This document shows, piece by piece, positions 16,792-25,337 of a stretch of 64,000 nt of DNA. The notes under the pieces are model-generated. The model was not told where the DNA came from and ran no database searches. It saw only the letters and a list, made by a program, of their open reading frames with translations. The position numbers and the translations under genes are program-made. Positions within the stretch are counted from its first letter, which is position 1. Every line of letters starts with the position of its first letter. Location of the stretch: assembly GCA_964446585.1 (NCBI GenBank), contig CAYUPI010000018.1, positions 1-64,000 of the forward strand. The letters are read 5' to 3'. Source of the stretch: CAYUPI01 sp964446585 (lineage in GTDB: Bacteria > Verrucomicrobiota > Verrucomicrobiia > Limisphaerales > UBA8199).

Positions 16792-18660
16792 GTGATTCGT
16801 CCTCTCTCGACGTTCGGCCGCCTGCGCCCTCCGAAGCGACGCGTCGCGGCACTGGATCCCGGCAGCCGTTGCCTCAAGCTCCTGCTGGCGGAGAGCGAGT
16901 TCGGTCGCGTCCGGATTCAGAAGCAGGAAATGATCGATCTGAAAGCAGAGGGCCTCGTTTCCGCGGAGGAAATCAAGGCCCATCTGCTGGACACCCTGGA
17001 CGGCTGGGGTTCGCCGCCGCTGGCGCTAGTTCTTCCACAACACCTCTCGATTTCTCAGCTCATCGACGTGCCGGTGGCGCCAGAGAGCGAAATCAAGAAA
17101 CTGATCGAGGATGAACTGGTTCGGCTGAGCGGGGCCAGCGAAAGCAAGATTGTCTATGACTTCATCCGCACCGACGCCATAGTCAAAAACCGGCAACGAT
17201 TCTGGGTGACGCTGGCCCAGGAAGGAGAGATCCGCGAGCGCATTGTCCGCCTCGGTCTTGATCAGGAAGATCTTTCCGAGGTCACGACCACCGCCAACGC
17301 ACTGATCGCGGCCTACGGCGCGGCGGCTTCCAGCTCTCGACGCGCGATTCTGGTGCACATGGGCGCTCAGACAACCGTGGTAGTGGTTTTGCTGGGTGGG
17401 CAAGGGGCGTTCGCCACGAGTTTCCAGATGGGAGGCGATTTTCTGACCCGTGCGCTGGCGCGGGCGCGGAACTGTTCGGAGGAAGCCGCCGAAGCGCTTA
17501 AGCGCGGCACGAATTTGATGAACGGGCCTGCGGCTGACCCCAGGTTCGTCGAAGCTGTGGACGGTTGGGCCGCGGAACTGAAGCGGCAGTTAAAGGATTG
17601 GCTGGAGCGCCATCCCCTTCCTGAAGGTGACAAGGCCGGCGTCGAGTTCGTGGCCAGCGGGGGCGGGTTTGAACAGCCCGGCTTGATTGAACATCTAAAA
17701 ACCCATGCCGGGCTGAATCTCCGGCCCTGGCCCAGTAACAGCGCGCCGGGAACAGTGCAGCCGGCGAAAGGATTCAAGGTGGCTTTCGGCGCGGCGCTGC
17801 AGGCGCTGGGCTGCAGTGCACAATCGGTTTCGTTGCTCCCGGAGGATTACCGTGTCGCCTGGCGCAAACGTCAGGGCCAGCAGCGGCTTGAGTTTGCCAG
17901 TTTGCTGCTTCTGGGAATCTGCTTGCTCCTGTTTGCGGTGGGCACATGGCATAACCTGTCGCTGATTGGCCGGAAAGAAGCTTTACTAACGAAGGTGCAG
18001 TCCGGCCAAGAAGCCGTCGAAGCCAACGATGCGCTGACGGCTGACCTGGTCGCCGAATACGAAACACTGCGGCCTTTTTTTGCCGCCCAGCAAGGCACGA
18101 TTGACACACTCAAGACCTTGAGCCTGCTCCAGCAATCGCGCAGTAATCGGAGCTGCTGGTACGTATTGATCGCCGACCAGCAGAGCTACTTCAGCCAGCC
18201 TGCGTCCCTGAGCCCCACCAACCGCGCCGGCCGAACAAACGCGATCGGCGCTCCATTACCGCCGCTCACGCCGTTCAGCTCTTTCACCGCTTCCTGGATG
18301 ACATTTACCAATCCCTACCCACCGCGTCCGGGCCTGATTGCCGAACTGTGCATTCCGGAGGAGGCCGAGGCCGCCCGCCGGTTGCTCGGCCAGATTGTAG
18401 CTGGGCTGCAACACCAGCGGCTCTTTGCCAAAGTCGATCTGCTCTCCGAAGACCTGCGCCGTGGCCTGGCGGACCCGAAAGTGGTCCTGCCAGATCGCCA
18501 GTTTGTGCTGGCGTTGGATTTCGCCGAAACCGATTTCCAGAAGGCGCCGGTGGGTAAGCGGGGCTTTGGCGGCTCACCGCCGCGCGGCGGTCGCCGGACG
18601 ACGCGTCCCAGTTCGAGCGCCGCGGAAAACCCGGATAACCTTTCACCCAACGGCAGATGA
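16792..18660 (+). CDS. PilM-PilN fusion protein (GspL-like)
   Basis: A 622-residue protein starting at GTG. Residues about 17-360 are a PilM/actin-like ATPase domain (AALDPGSRCLKLLLAE phosphate loop, HMGAQTTVVVVLLGG, VEFVASGGGFEQPGL), and residues about 385-403 are a single membrane segment followed by a periplasmic PilN-like part with coiled coil (about 405-450) and a ferredoxin-like domain. In most pilus systems these are two genes; GspL of type II systems has the same single-chain arrangement. The C-terminal 40 residues are a Gly/Arg/Pro/Ser-rich tail. It connects the cytoplasmic ATPase to the PilO/PilP complex. Confidence 0.85.
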   Translation: MIRPLSTFGRLRPPKRRVAALDPGSRCLKLLLAESEFGRVRIQKQEMIDLKAEGLVSAEEIKAHLLDTLDGWGSPPLALVLPQHLSISQLIDVPVAPESEIKKLIEDELVRLSGASESKIVYDFIRTDAIVKNRQRFWVTLAQEGEIRERIVRLGLDQEDLSEVTTTANALIAAYGAAASSSRRAILVHMGAQTTVVVVLLGGQGAFATSFQMGGDFLTRALARARNCSEEAAEALKRGTNLMNGPAADPRFVEAVDGWAAELKRQLKDWLERHPLPEGDKAGVEFVASGGGFEQPGLIEHLKTHAGLNLRPWPSNSAPGTVQPAKGFKVAFGAALQALGCSAQSVSLLPEDYRVAWRKRQGQQRLEFASLLLLGICLLLFAVGTWHNLSLIGRKEALLTKVQSGQEAVEANDALTADLVAEYETLRPFFAAQQGTIDTLKTLSLLQQSRSNRSCWYVLIADQQSYFSQPASLSPTNRAGRTNAIGAPLPPLTPFSSFTASWMTFTNPYPPRPGLIAELCIPEEAEAARRLLGQIVAGLQHQRLFAKVDLLSEDLRRGLADPKVVLPDRQFVLALDFAETDFQKAPVGKRGFGGSPPRGGRRTTRPSSSAAENPDNLSPNGR

Positions 18661-18712
18661 AGGCACCGCGCGGGACGCATCCATCACTCCACAGCCTCGC
18701 TCTTTCTTAGCC

Positions 18713-19531
18713 ATGCGTTTGCTGCTGGAATACAAGCGTCGGGGTATGCTCCCGCTGGCCGGGCTGGCGCTGGCTGCCTACTACCTGATCGTCATGGTCC
18801 CGCTCGCTCGACGCGCCAAGGGATTGGATGCTCCTCTGCAAAACGCCTGGCAAAAACTGGCCACGTCGCTCGAGCAATCCAACGTGATCGCGATTGATTT
18901 TCTGCACATCACCAATCAGCTCGCCGAAACGCGGCAAGCGATTGCTTTGCTGGAGAACGGCAAACAAAAAGCGGTTGCCCGGCTCGAGCTGAGCCCGACT
19001 GTGCGCTCGAACATGAGCGCCCCCTTTCAACTCGTAGCATATCAGGACGAGCGCAGCCAGCAGATGGATGATCTGGCTCGGCTGGCCAAACAAAACCAGG
19101 TCACCATCGAACCGGCGGTATTTGCCGGATTCCCCGAACACACCGCCGATATCAAGCAGCCGGCCTTGTTGTGGGGGGCACTCTCGCTCGTGCAGAGTCT
19201 GCTCAACACCGCGCTGCAATGCAAAGTGGGCGTGATTCATTCTCTCGACGTTCCGCTCTCGCTCACCAATGCCCCGCCCACCAGCCCGCCATTGCCTTTG
19301 GCCGAAATCCCGTTGCAGATCGAGCTGACTGGCTCGGCTGCCAGTTTAGTCACGCTGCTTCACTACTTGCCGCTGCGCGCGGATGAAATGCGGGCCGCGG
19401 GTATGCCGGAGGCCCGCCTGGACAAGGCTCCGTTGTTCATCGACGGTCTCATCATGAGGAAGCAATCTCCCGACAAACCCGATGAGGTCAGAGTTTCGCT
19501 GCGCGCCGTAGGATTTATTGTGAGAGAGTGA
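18713..19531 (+). CDS. PilO-like alignment protein
   Basis: A 272-residue bitopic membrane protein: short basic N-terminus, one membrane segment (about 12-30), a coiled coil (about 40-85) and a periplasmic ferredoxin-like region with repeated Leu/Pro/Thr strands. Sequence similarity to PilO is weak, and the call rests on topology and on position between the PilM-PilN fusion and the PilP-like gene. The ATG at 18713 is preferred because longer in-frame versions run back into the upstream coding region. Confidence 0.65.
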   Translation: MRLLLEYKRRGMLPLAGLALAAYYLIVMVPLARRAKGLDAPLQNAWQKLATSLEQSNVIAIDFLHITNQLAETRQAIALLENGKQKAVARLELSPTVRSNMSAPFQLVAYQDERSQQMDDLARLAKQNQVTIEPAVFAGFPEHTADIKQPALLWGALSLVQSLLNTALQCKVGVIHSLDVPLSLTNAPPTSPPLPLAEIPLQIELTGSAASLVTLLHYLPLRADEMRAAGMPEARLDKAPLFIDGLIMRKQSPDKPDEVRVSLRAVGFIVRE

Positions 19532-19538
19532 CCCGGCC

Positions 19539-20066
19539 ATGAAACGTATTCTGGTTCAGACTCTCAGAGGCCGACGGTTCGCTATCCTGGTTCACGCCGG
19601 GTTTTGGCTCCTGCTGTACTTGGCGGCAGTCGGTCTTGGCGGCAAGGCGCCGGTTTATCGGGATGCCATCGCCATTTCAGCCCCGGCGCAAAGCCCCGCG
19701 CCGGTGGCAAAACTGCCGACGCTCTTTTCACCGGGCGGATGGCCGAAGCCGGTCGCCGATACAAATCTGGTGAGCGCATTTTACACCCGCCACTTTATTC
19801 CGCCGCCCACTCCCCCGCCGCCGGCTCCAACGACCCGCAAGATCGAAGTCACCTATCTCGGGTTTTATCAAAGCGAGGGCGGTCCACAGCAAGTGATGGT
19901 TCGGTTGGCCGACGAGTTTCTGAACCAGCCCGTCGGGGCGCACATCTCCACCAACTGGCTGGTCGGACTGGCCACGATGCAAACTTTGATCCTGACCAAT
20001 CTTGCGGGCCAAACGAACGTTTTGCCGTTGAACGTCAAGAAGGAGATCGAAGTGCCAATTCAATGA
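19539..20066 (+). CDS. PilP/GspC-like periplasmic connector
   Basis: A 175-residue protein with an N-terminal membrane segment (about 15-34), a long Pro/Ala-rich linker (about 45-100, including PPPTPPPPAP) and a small beta domain (KIEVTYLGFYQSEGGPQQVMVRL). That plan of anchor, flexible linker and small beta fold is shared by PilP and GspC, which join the inner membrane complex to the secretin. Its stop overlaps the start of the next ATPase gene (ATGA). Confidence 0.6.
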   Translation: MKRILVQTLRGRRFAILVHAGFWLLLYLAAVGLGGKAPVYRDAIAISAPAQSPAPVAKLPTLFSPGGWPKPVADTNLVSAFYTRHFIPPPTPPPPAPTTRKIEVTYLGFYQSEGGPQQVMVRLADEFLNQPVGAHISTNWLVGLATMQTLILTNLAGQTNVLPLNVKKEIEVPIQ

Positions 20067-21811
20067 GCTTCGACACCGATACATTTCAAAAGGAACCGGG
20101 CGATCTGTTGTTTGGGCAAGGCAAGCTCTCCGAGCAACAGCTCGAGCAGGTGCGGCGGCGTCAGCGACGGCTCAACTTACCGCAGCATCGGGCGATCCTG
20201 GATTTGAACTTCGCGTCGGAAGAAGATACCTGGCGGGCACTGGCCACGGCCAACCGTTTACAATTTGTCGATCCGGTGGCGCTGGACCCAAAGCGCGAGA
20301 CCCTGGAGCTGGTCCCCATCAAACTCATTTTTCATTATCACTTCCTCCCGCTCGGGCTGGAAGACGATGGCCTCATCCTCGCCTTCAGCGAGCCACCGAG
20401 CCAGATGGAACAGGGCAATTTGCGCCTGCTGCTCGGCAAACGGTTCAACATCGTTCTGGCCACTCCCAGCTCTATCCACGCCGTCATCAAAAAACATTTC
20501 GGCCTGGGCGCCGAGACCGTCCAAAAGCTGCGCCAGGAGCGTGGCGGGGCCGAGCTCAACCAGGAGATCGTGTTCGACGTGCAGGACAAGGAAACTGATT
20601 CTGCCCTCGAAGCCACTGTCTCGGCTTTTGTGGATCAGATTTTGCAGGAAGCCTTGCGTCTCCACGCGACCGACATCCACCTCGAACCTTATGCCAATGC
20701 CATCCGCCTGCGCTACCGCGTCGATGGCATCCTGGAAACGGTGCCGGTGCCGGCGGACATTCGCCAACTCCACTCAGCGGTTGTTTCCCGACTCAAAATC
20801 ATGGCCGCTTTGAACATCGCCGAAAAACGGCTGCCGCACGACGGGCGCATCGCCATGAAAACGGGCGACGAGGAATACGATCTGCGGGTCTCCATTGTGC
20901 CGACAAAATATGGCGAGGCCGTCTGCCTGCGCATCCTCGGACGGCAAAGCCTATTCCTCGATCTGGGCCAGCTTGGCATGGAATCGAACCAGGAAGCGGT
21001 CTTCGCCCAGTTGACACAGTTGCCACAGGGCCTGGTGCTGCTCACTGGCCCGACAGGCAGCGGCAAGACCACCACCCTTTACACCGCGCTGGCTCAGGCA
21101 AATGATGAGGGACGCAAAATCATCACTTTCGAGGACCCCATCGAGTATCAACTCGATGGCACCGTCCAAATCCAGGTCCGCGAACAAATTGGCCTGACTT
21201 TCGCCCACGGCTTGCGCTCGGTTTTGCGCCATGACCCGGACGTAGTGCTAATCGGCGAGATTAGGGATTTTGAAACCGCGGAAATTGCCGTGCGCGCCGC
21301 CCAGACCGGCCATTTGGTGTTCTCGACCCTGCACACGAACGACAGCGTCAGCGCGGTGACGCGGTTGTTGGAGATGAAAATCGAGCCGTATCTGATTTCC
21401 TCGTCGCTGGTCTGCAGCGTATCACAGCGGTTGCTGCGCCGAATCTGCCGCCATTGCGCCCAGGAAGACAAAGCTATTCCCGAGCCCACGCGCGAAGAGA
21501 TGGCAGATGCCTTGTCTCTACTGCCTGAGGACGTTCGCGCCTGGAAAGGACGCGGCTGCGTCGAATGCAATCAGAAGGGCCACCGGGGCCGTGTCGCTAT
21601 TTACGAATTCTTCCTGCTTAATGAAAAGATCGCCGACCTCATCCAGCCGGGGCTGCGGACCGGCCAGCTCCGCACAGCCGCGCGCAAACTCGGGTGGCGC
21701 TCCCTGCGCGAGATGGCCTGGTTGAAGGTGCAGCAGGGACTGATCCCGATCTCGGAACAGGAGCGTTGGACGCGGCTTGTTGACCCGGCGATTCTGAAGC
21801 CAAAATCCTGA
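20063..21811 (+). CDS. GspE/PilB-type assembly ATPase (first of three)
   Basis: A 582-residue secretion/pilus extension ATPase. The N-terminal MshEN-type domain (about 10-150) is followed by the nucleotide-binding core with Walker A GPTGSGKTT (about 329-337), Asp box TFEDPIEYQ, Walker B VVLIGEIRDFET, and His box STLHTNDS. A four-cysteine zinc site (CRHC and CVEC) near the C-terminus marks the GspE branch. ATP hydrolysis drives pseudopilus growth. It overlaps the PilP-like gene by four bases. Two further GspE-type genes lie at 51131-52837 and 54125-55852. Confidence 0.9.
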   Translation: MSFDTDTFQKEPGDLLFGQGKLSEQQLEQVRRRQRRLNLPQHRAILDLNFASEEDTWRALATANRLQFVDPVALDPKRETLELVPIKLIFHYHFLPLGLEDDGLILAFSEPPSQMEQGNLRLLLGKRFNIVLATPSSIHAVIKKHFGLGAETVQKLRQERGGAELNQEIVFDVQDKETDSALEATVSAFVDQILQEALRLHATDIHLEPYANAIRLRYRVDGILETVPVPADIRQLHSAVVSRLKIMAALNIAEKRLPHDGRIAMKTGDEEYDLRVSIVPTKYGEAVCLRILGRQSLFLDLGQLGMESNQEAVFAQLTQLPQGLVLLTGPTGSGKTTTLYTALAQANDEGRKIITFEDPIEYQLDGTVQIQVREQIGLTFAHGLRSVLRHDPDVVLIGEIRDFETAEIAVRAAQTGHLVFSTLHTNDSVSAVTRLLEMKIEPYLISSSLVCSVSQRLLRRICRHCAQEDKAIPEPTREEMADALSLLPEDVRAWKGRGCVECNQKGHRGRVAIYEFFLLNEKIADLIQPGLRTGQLRTAARKLGWRSLREMAWLKVQQGLIPISEQERWTRLVDPAILKPKS

Positions 21812-21937
21812 CGGAACTACTCAGGTAACTGCGCTGCGGGGCCGGACCTCCCAATAGTGCCCGCCCCACTTCTGCCTGAAGCGCTCTCAACAACTTTACC
21901 TTTGACCCATGCGGGGCAAACTTTACCCTTGGCATGA

Positions 21938-22645
21938 ATGAAACACGTGGGCAAAGCCAGAAAGGCGGCCTTCAAACTCATATTCCTTTCGCTGCTCGCG
22001 GTTCTCGCGGTTTGGGCCATCGGCGCCTTCACCGTGGCGGTGGCGGCGGCGATCGCAACGGTCGCTCTCGCCATCACGCCCTTTTTGGTAGCGCTCTGGA
22101 TTGTTTTCGCGCTGTTCACTTTTTATTTCTTTCGCGACCCGGAGGCGCGCGTTCCGTCGGGAGCGGGCCTGATCCTTTCGCCGGCCCACGGCAAGGTGGA
22201 CGTCGTGGATAGGACGACCGAGCCACAATTCATGGGCGGCGAGTGCCAGCGTGTTTCGATTTTCCTCTCGATCATTGACGTCCATGTGCAGAATGCGCCC
22301 GTGGGTGGCAAGGTGGCCTTCTTCAAATACACCGTCGGTCAGTTTCTGAGCGCGCTGAAAGCCGCCTCGGCCCAGTATAACGAAAACGTGCTGCTCGGCT
22401 TCGAGTCGGACGGACCACAAAGACAAAAAATCGGGGTACGGTTGATCGCGGGCGTTCTCGCACGGCGCATCGTGCCGTTCGTCCAGGCGGGTGACGCGGT
22501 GGCGCGGGGCGATCGGATCAGCCTGATCCAGTTTGGTTCGCGGACGGATGTGTATTTGCCCGCCAACGCCAGGATCAAAGTCAAGCTTGGCGATCACGTG
22601 GTTGGCGGTGAAACGGTGCTCGCAGAGTTTGAGCCGGCCAACTGA
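21938..22645 (+). CDS. psd: Phosphatidylserine decarboxylase family protein
   Basis: A 235-residue, short-form phosphatidylserine decarboxylase. Two hydrophobic segments (about 15-60) are followed by FYFFRDPEARVP, the FLSIIDVHVQNAP active-site region and the self-cleavage site QFGSRTDVYLP, where the G200-S201 pair yields the pyruvoyl cofactor. It makes phosphatidylethanolamine at the inner membrane. The next gene, 8 bases on, supplies its substrate, so the two form a lipid head-group unit. The short form is the one found in archaea and many non-proteobacterial groups. Confidence 0.9.
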   Translation: MKHVGKARKAAFKLIFLSLLAVLAVWAIGAFTVAVAAAIATVALAITPFLVALWIVFALFTFYFFRDPEARVPSGAGLILSPAHGKVDVVDRTTEPQFMGGECQRVSIFLSIIDVHVQNAPVGGKVAFFKYTVGQFLSALKAASAQYNENVLLGFESDGPQRQKIGVRLIAGVLARRIVPFVQAGDAVARGDRISLIQFGSRTDVYLPANARIKVKLGDHVVGGETVLAEFEPAN

Positions 22646-22652
22646 AACGCTC

Positions 22653-23513
22653 ATGACGTCCACGCCCGCTTCCATCCCGCCGTCTAACGAGCAGCCCGAG
22701 ACGAAGCTGAAGATCTACTTCCTGCCGAACCTGCTCACGGCGGGCAATCTCTTCTGCGGGTTTGTCGCGCTGACGAAGATCGTCGAGGCAGACGTGGAAA
22801 AAGGAAATTTCTATCAACAGATCACACTGGCCCTCGGGTTCATTCTCCTGGCCTGCATCTTCGACTTGTTTGATGGACGGGTGGCGCGGATGGGAGGAGT
22901 TGACAGCCCGTTCGGCCGCGAATTCGATTCGCTGGCTGATTTGATCTCATTCGGAGCGGCCCCTGCGTTCCTGGTGCATAGGGTGGTGCTAAAGGATTTC
23001 GGGGTGTTCGCGGACTGGGGCTGGTTCATTGCCTCCATTTACCTGATCTGCGGCGCCTTCCGTCTGGCGCGATTTAACTGCCTGGCGGCGAGCGGTGTCA
23101 CCGGCGGCAAGGAGTTCCTCGGCTTCCCCATTCCCTCGGCGGCCGGGCTGGTTTCTTCGCTCACATTGCTGATCATTCGGCTCAACGAAAACGACCGGAC
23201 CCTGGGCCGCTGGAACTGGCTGCTGGTCGTCGTGCTCCTGTTCCTCTCCGCCATGATGGTCAGCACCGTCAAATATCCCAGTTTCAAATCTCTCGGGCTG
23301 CGTTCGCAGAGCACGTTCACCAAAGCAATCATCGCCGCTCTCGTCCTGGGATTCATCCTCGTATTCCGCGAAAAGATCCTTTATTACGTGTTGCCGGCGT
23401 TCTTCACGCTCTACCTGATCTACGGCTTCATCCGGCCGAGGATCTCGGGCCGGATGCGGCGTGAGATCGAGGAGGAAGACGAGGAAGAAGCGGAGCGGGC
23501 CTCGCCGCCGTGA
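22653..23513 (+). CDS. pssA: CDP-diacylglycerol-serine O-phosphatidyltransferase
   Basis: A 286-residue membrane enzyme making phosphatidylserine from CDP-diacylglycerol and serine. The CDP-alcohol phosphotransferase motif is complete: D74-G75-x2-A78-R79-x8-G88-x3-D92-x3-D96. About eight hydrophobic segments follow, and the C-terminus is a very acidic Glu-rich tail. The ATG at 22653 gives the usual N-terminus with IYFLPNLLTAGNLFCGF; longer in-frame versions overlap psd. It is co-directional with psd (7-base gap) and with a LysE-type exporter 7 bases after it. Confidence 0.9.
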   Translation: MTSTPASIPPSNEQPETKLKIYFLPNLLTAGNLFCGFVALTKIVEADVEKGNFYQQITLALGFILLACIFDLFDGRVARMGGVDSPFGREFDSLADLISFGAAPAFLVHRVVLKDFGVFADWGWFIASIYLICGAFRLARFNCLAASGVTGGKEFLGFPIPSAAGLVSSLTLLIIRLNENDRTLGRWNWLLVVVLLFLSAMMVSTVKYPSFKSLGLRSQSTFTKAIIAALVLGFILVFREKILYYVLPAFFTLYLIYGFIRPRISGRMRREIEEEDEEEAERASPP

Positions 23514-23520
23514 CGCGCTC

Positions 23521-24213
23521 ATGGTCGAACTGCCGCCCATCGTCGTCGCCGCTCTGACGGGCTTTCTCAGCGGCTTCCTGCTTTCGGTCCCAGTTGGCCC
23601 CATCAACCTCACCATCATGAACGAGGGGGCGCGCCGTGGCTTTTATTGGGCCATGATGATTGGGCTGGGGGCAACGGCCATGGAAGTGATCTACTGCTTC
23701 ATTGCTTTCACCGGCTTTGCGTCTTTCTTCTCTCGCGGCTACGTGAAAGCAGCGATGGAACTGTTCAGCTTCGTGTTCATGTTGTTTCTCGGGATAAAGT
23801 TTCTGCTGACGAAATCGGTTGCACAGGCGCCCGTCCATTTTGGTGCCGCAGCGGACAGGATTGAGGAGCGGCTGGAACAGCGCATCCATCCGCGTTCGGC
23901 GTTCGCGATCGGGCTGGTGCGAGTGATGGGCAATGTCGGCGTGCTGGTTTTCTGGATCATCCTTGCGGCCAGCTTCATCTCGCGGGAATGGGTCACCCCC
24001 GATTGGCCGGGCAAGCTTGCCTGCGTGGCCGGCGTCGCTCTGGGAACGGGGGCGTGGTTTGTCGGCCTGAGCTGGGTGGTGTCACTCGGCCACGGAAAAT
24101 TCAGCGAAAAAACTCTGCTGCGGATGGAGCATATTTCCGGGATCGGCCTGCTGGCGCTGGCCCTGATCCACGGCGTCATCATCATCTCGCAAATGGCGCG
24201 GCATAAGATCTGA
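23521..24213 (+). CDS. LysE family translocator
   Basis: A 230-residue membrane protein with about six hydrophobic segments and the LysE/RhtB signature at the N-terminus (SGFLLSVPVGPINLTIMNEG, about 17-36), where GP-N-T is the conserved motif of these amino acid exporters. The middle loop (about 105-130) is charged and amphipathic. The exported compound is unknown. The gene starts 7 bases after pssA and ends 13 bases before the convergent uracil-DNA glycosylase gene. Confidence 0.8.
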   Translation: MVELPPIVVAALTGFLSGFLLSVPVGPINLTIMNEGARRGFYWAMMIGLGATAMEVIYCFIAFTGFASFFSRGYVKAAMELFSFVFMLFLGIKFLLTKSVAQAPVHFGAAADRIEERLEQRIHPRSAFAIGLVRVMGNVGVLVFWIILAASFISREWVTPDWPGKLACVAGVALGTGAWFVGLSWVVSLGHGKFSEKTLLRMEHISGIGLLALALIHGVIIISQMARHKI

Positions 24214-24226
24214 CGCGAAAAGCGAA

Positions 24227-25174
24227 TTAGGACTGGCTCGTGAAGAATTTGCGCTGCCTGGCGCTGATGGGCATCCCGAGTTTTTCCATCACGAGCATGA
24301 TGTCCTCCCAGACCCGGCGCTTCTCGATGGGGGCCTGGTTGCGCAGGAGGTAAGCGGGATGATACGTCGGCATTAGAGGCAGGCCGCGGTACGTTTTCCA
24401 AGTGCCGCGCAGGCGCGTGATGCCGACGGTCTTGCCGAGTAATCCTTCCACGGCGGTGGCGCCGAGTGCGACGATCACCTTGGGCCGGATCAAATCGATT
24501 TGCTCGTGCAAATAGGGAATGCAGGTTTCCATTTCCTCCTGCGTGGGTTTGCGGTTTCCGGCGCTCTGGCCGGGTGTGTCCGGACGGCACTTTAGAATGT
24601 TCGCGATATAGACCGATTCCCGTGTCAGGCCCATCGCCACGATAATTCGGGTCAGCAACTGGCCCGCCTTGCCGACGAATGGTTCACCCTGTTCATCTTC
24701 GTCAGCCCCCGGGGCTTCGCCGACAAACATCAGGTCGGCGTCAATGTTGCCCACACCGAAGACGACGTTTCTGCGCGAGGCCGCCAGGTGCGGACACTTA
24801 ATGCAGGCCATCGCCCGCTCGCGCAGCTCGGCGAACGCGGCCCGTTTCGCTTCGGGCGTCAGCTCCAGGGAAGCCGGAGCCGCAACAGCTTCGTCCGGCA
24901 GAATGAGCAAGGAAGCCTGCTCGCGAACAGTCGCTTGCGGCTCGAGTTCGAGTGGGGGCGGCCTGGACGGGGCCGACGGCTTTTCGACAGGGCGCTGCGG
25001 AGCTTTAGCTGAGGGCGCCAGCGACTTGAAAGGCGGGCAACTCCGCTTGCGGCTCAACCCAGCCATCGTTTCCGGTGAGACGGAAACGAACCGCACCCCA
25101 CGCGCCTTCAACTCTTCCAGATGCTGGATCGTCGCTTCGAGAAGTTGCTGATAAGCATCGGACATTTGCGCCAT
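24227..25174 (-). CDS. Uracil-DNA glycosylase, family 4 (iron-sulfur)
   Basis: A 315-residue UDG of family 4. The catalytic motif GEAPGADEDEQGEPFVGKAG starts at about 152, and the second motif is the HPAYLLRN near the end. Four cysteines (C124, C127, C196, C218) sit where the [4Fe-4S] ligands do. The enzyme removes uracil from DNA for base-excision repair. The first 105 residues are a low-complexity Pro/Ala/Glu extension that the compact family members lack, joined to an N-terminal helix. Confidence 0.9.
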   Translation of the reverse strand: MAQMSDAYQQLLEATIQHLEELKARGVRFVSVSPETMAGLSRKRSCPPFKSLAPSAKAPQRPVEKPSAPSRPPPLELEPQATVREQASLLILPDEAVAAPASLELTPEAKRAAFAELRERAMACIKCPHLAASRRNVVFGVGNIDADLMFVGEAPGADEDEQGEPFVGKAGQLLTRIIVAMGLTRESVYIANILKCRPDTPGQSAGNRKPTQEEMETCIPYLHEQIDLIRPKVIVALGATAVEGLLGKTVGITRLRGTWKTYRGLPLMPTYHPAYLLRNQAPIEKRRVWEDIMLVMEKLGMPISARQRKFFTSQS

Positions 25175-25243
25175 CGTACTCGCGAACCTGCCGACTGCAC
25201 GAAAAAATTGTCGTTGTGCGCCAGCCGGGGCCTATTCACGAAG

Positions 25244-25325
25244 CGTAGCCGCCGACTCAAGGAGGCCCTCATCAATTTTAGATTTTGGATTTTTCAGTCA
25301 GCCTCTCCTGACGTCGGCGCCTACG
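25244..25325. repeat. Composite palindrome with heptamer core, second copy
   Basis: Diverged copy of the element at 5341-5434. Left arm from 25244 starts CGTAGCCGCCGACTCAAGG, the right arm ends GACGTCGGCGCCTACG at 25325, and the loop holds 7-bp units TTTTAGA, TTTTGGA and TTTTTCA at 25276-25296. It lies in the gap upstream of the uracil-DNA glycosylase gene and just past the stop of the beta-barrel protein gene. Shared arm design and core period suggest one repeat family. Confidence 0.65.
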
Positions 25326-25337
25326 ACACGCACTGAA

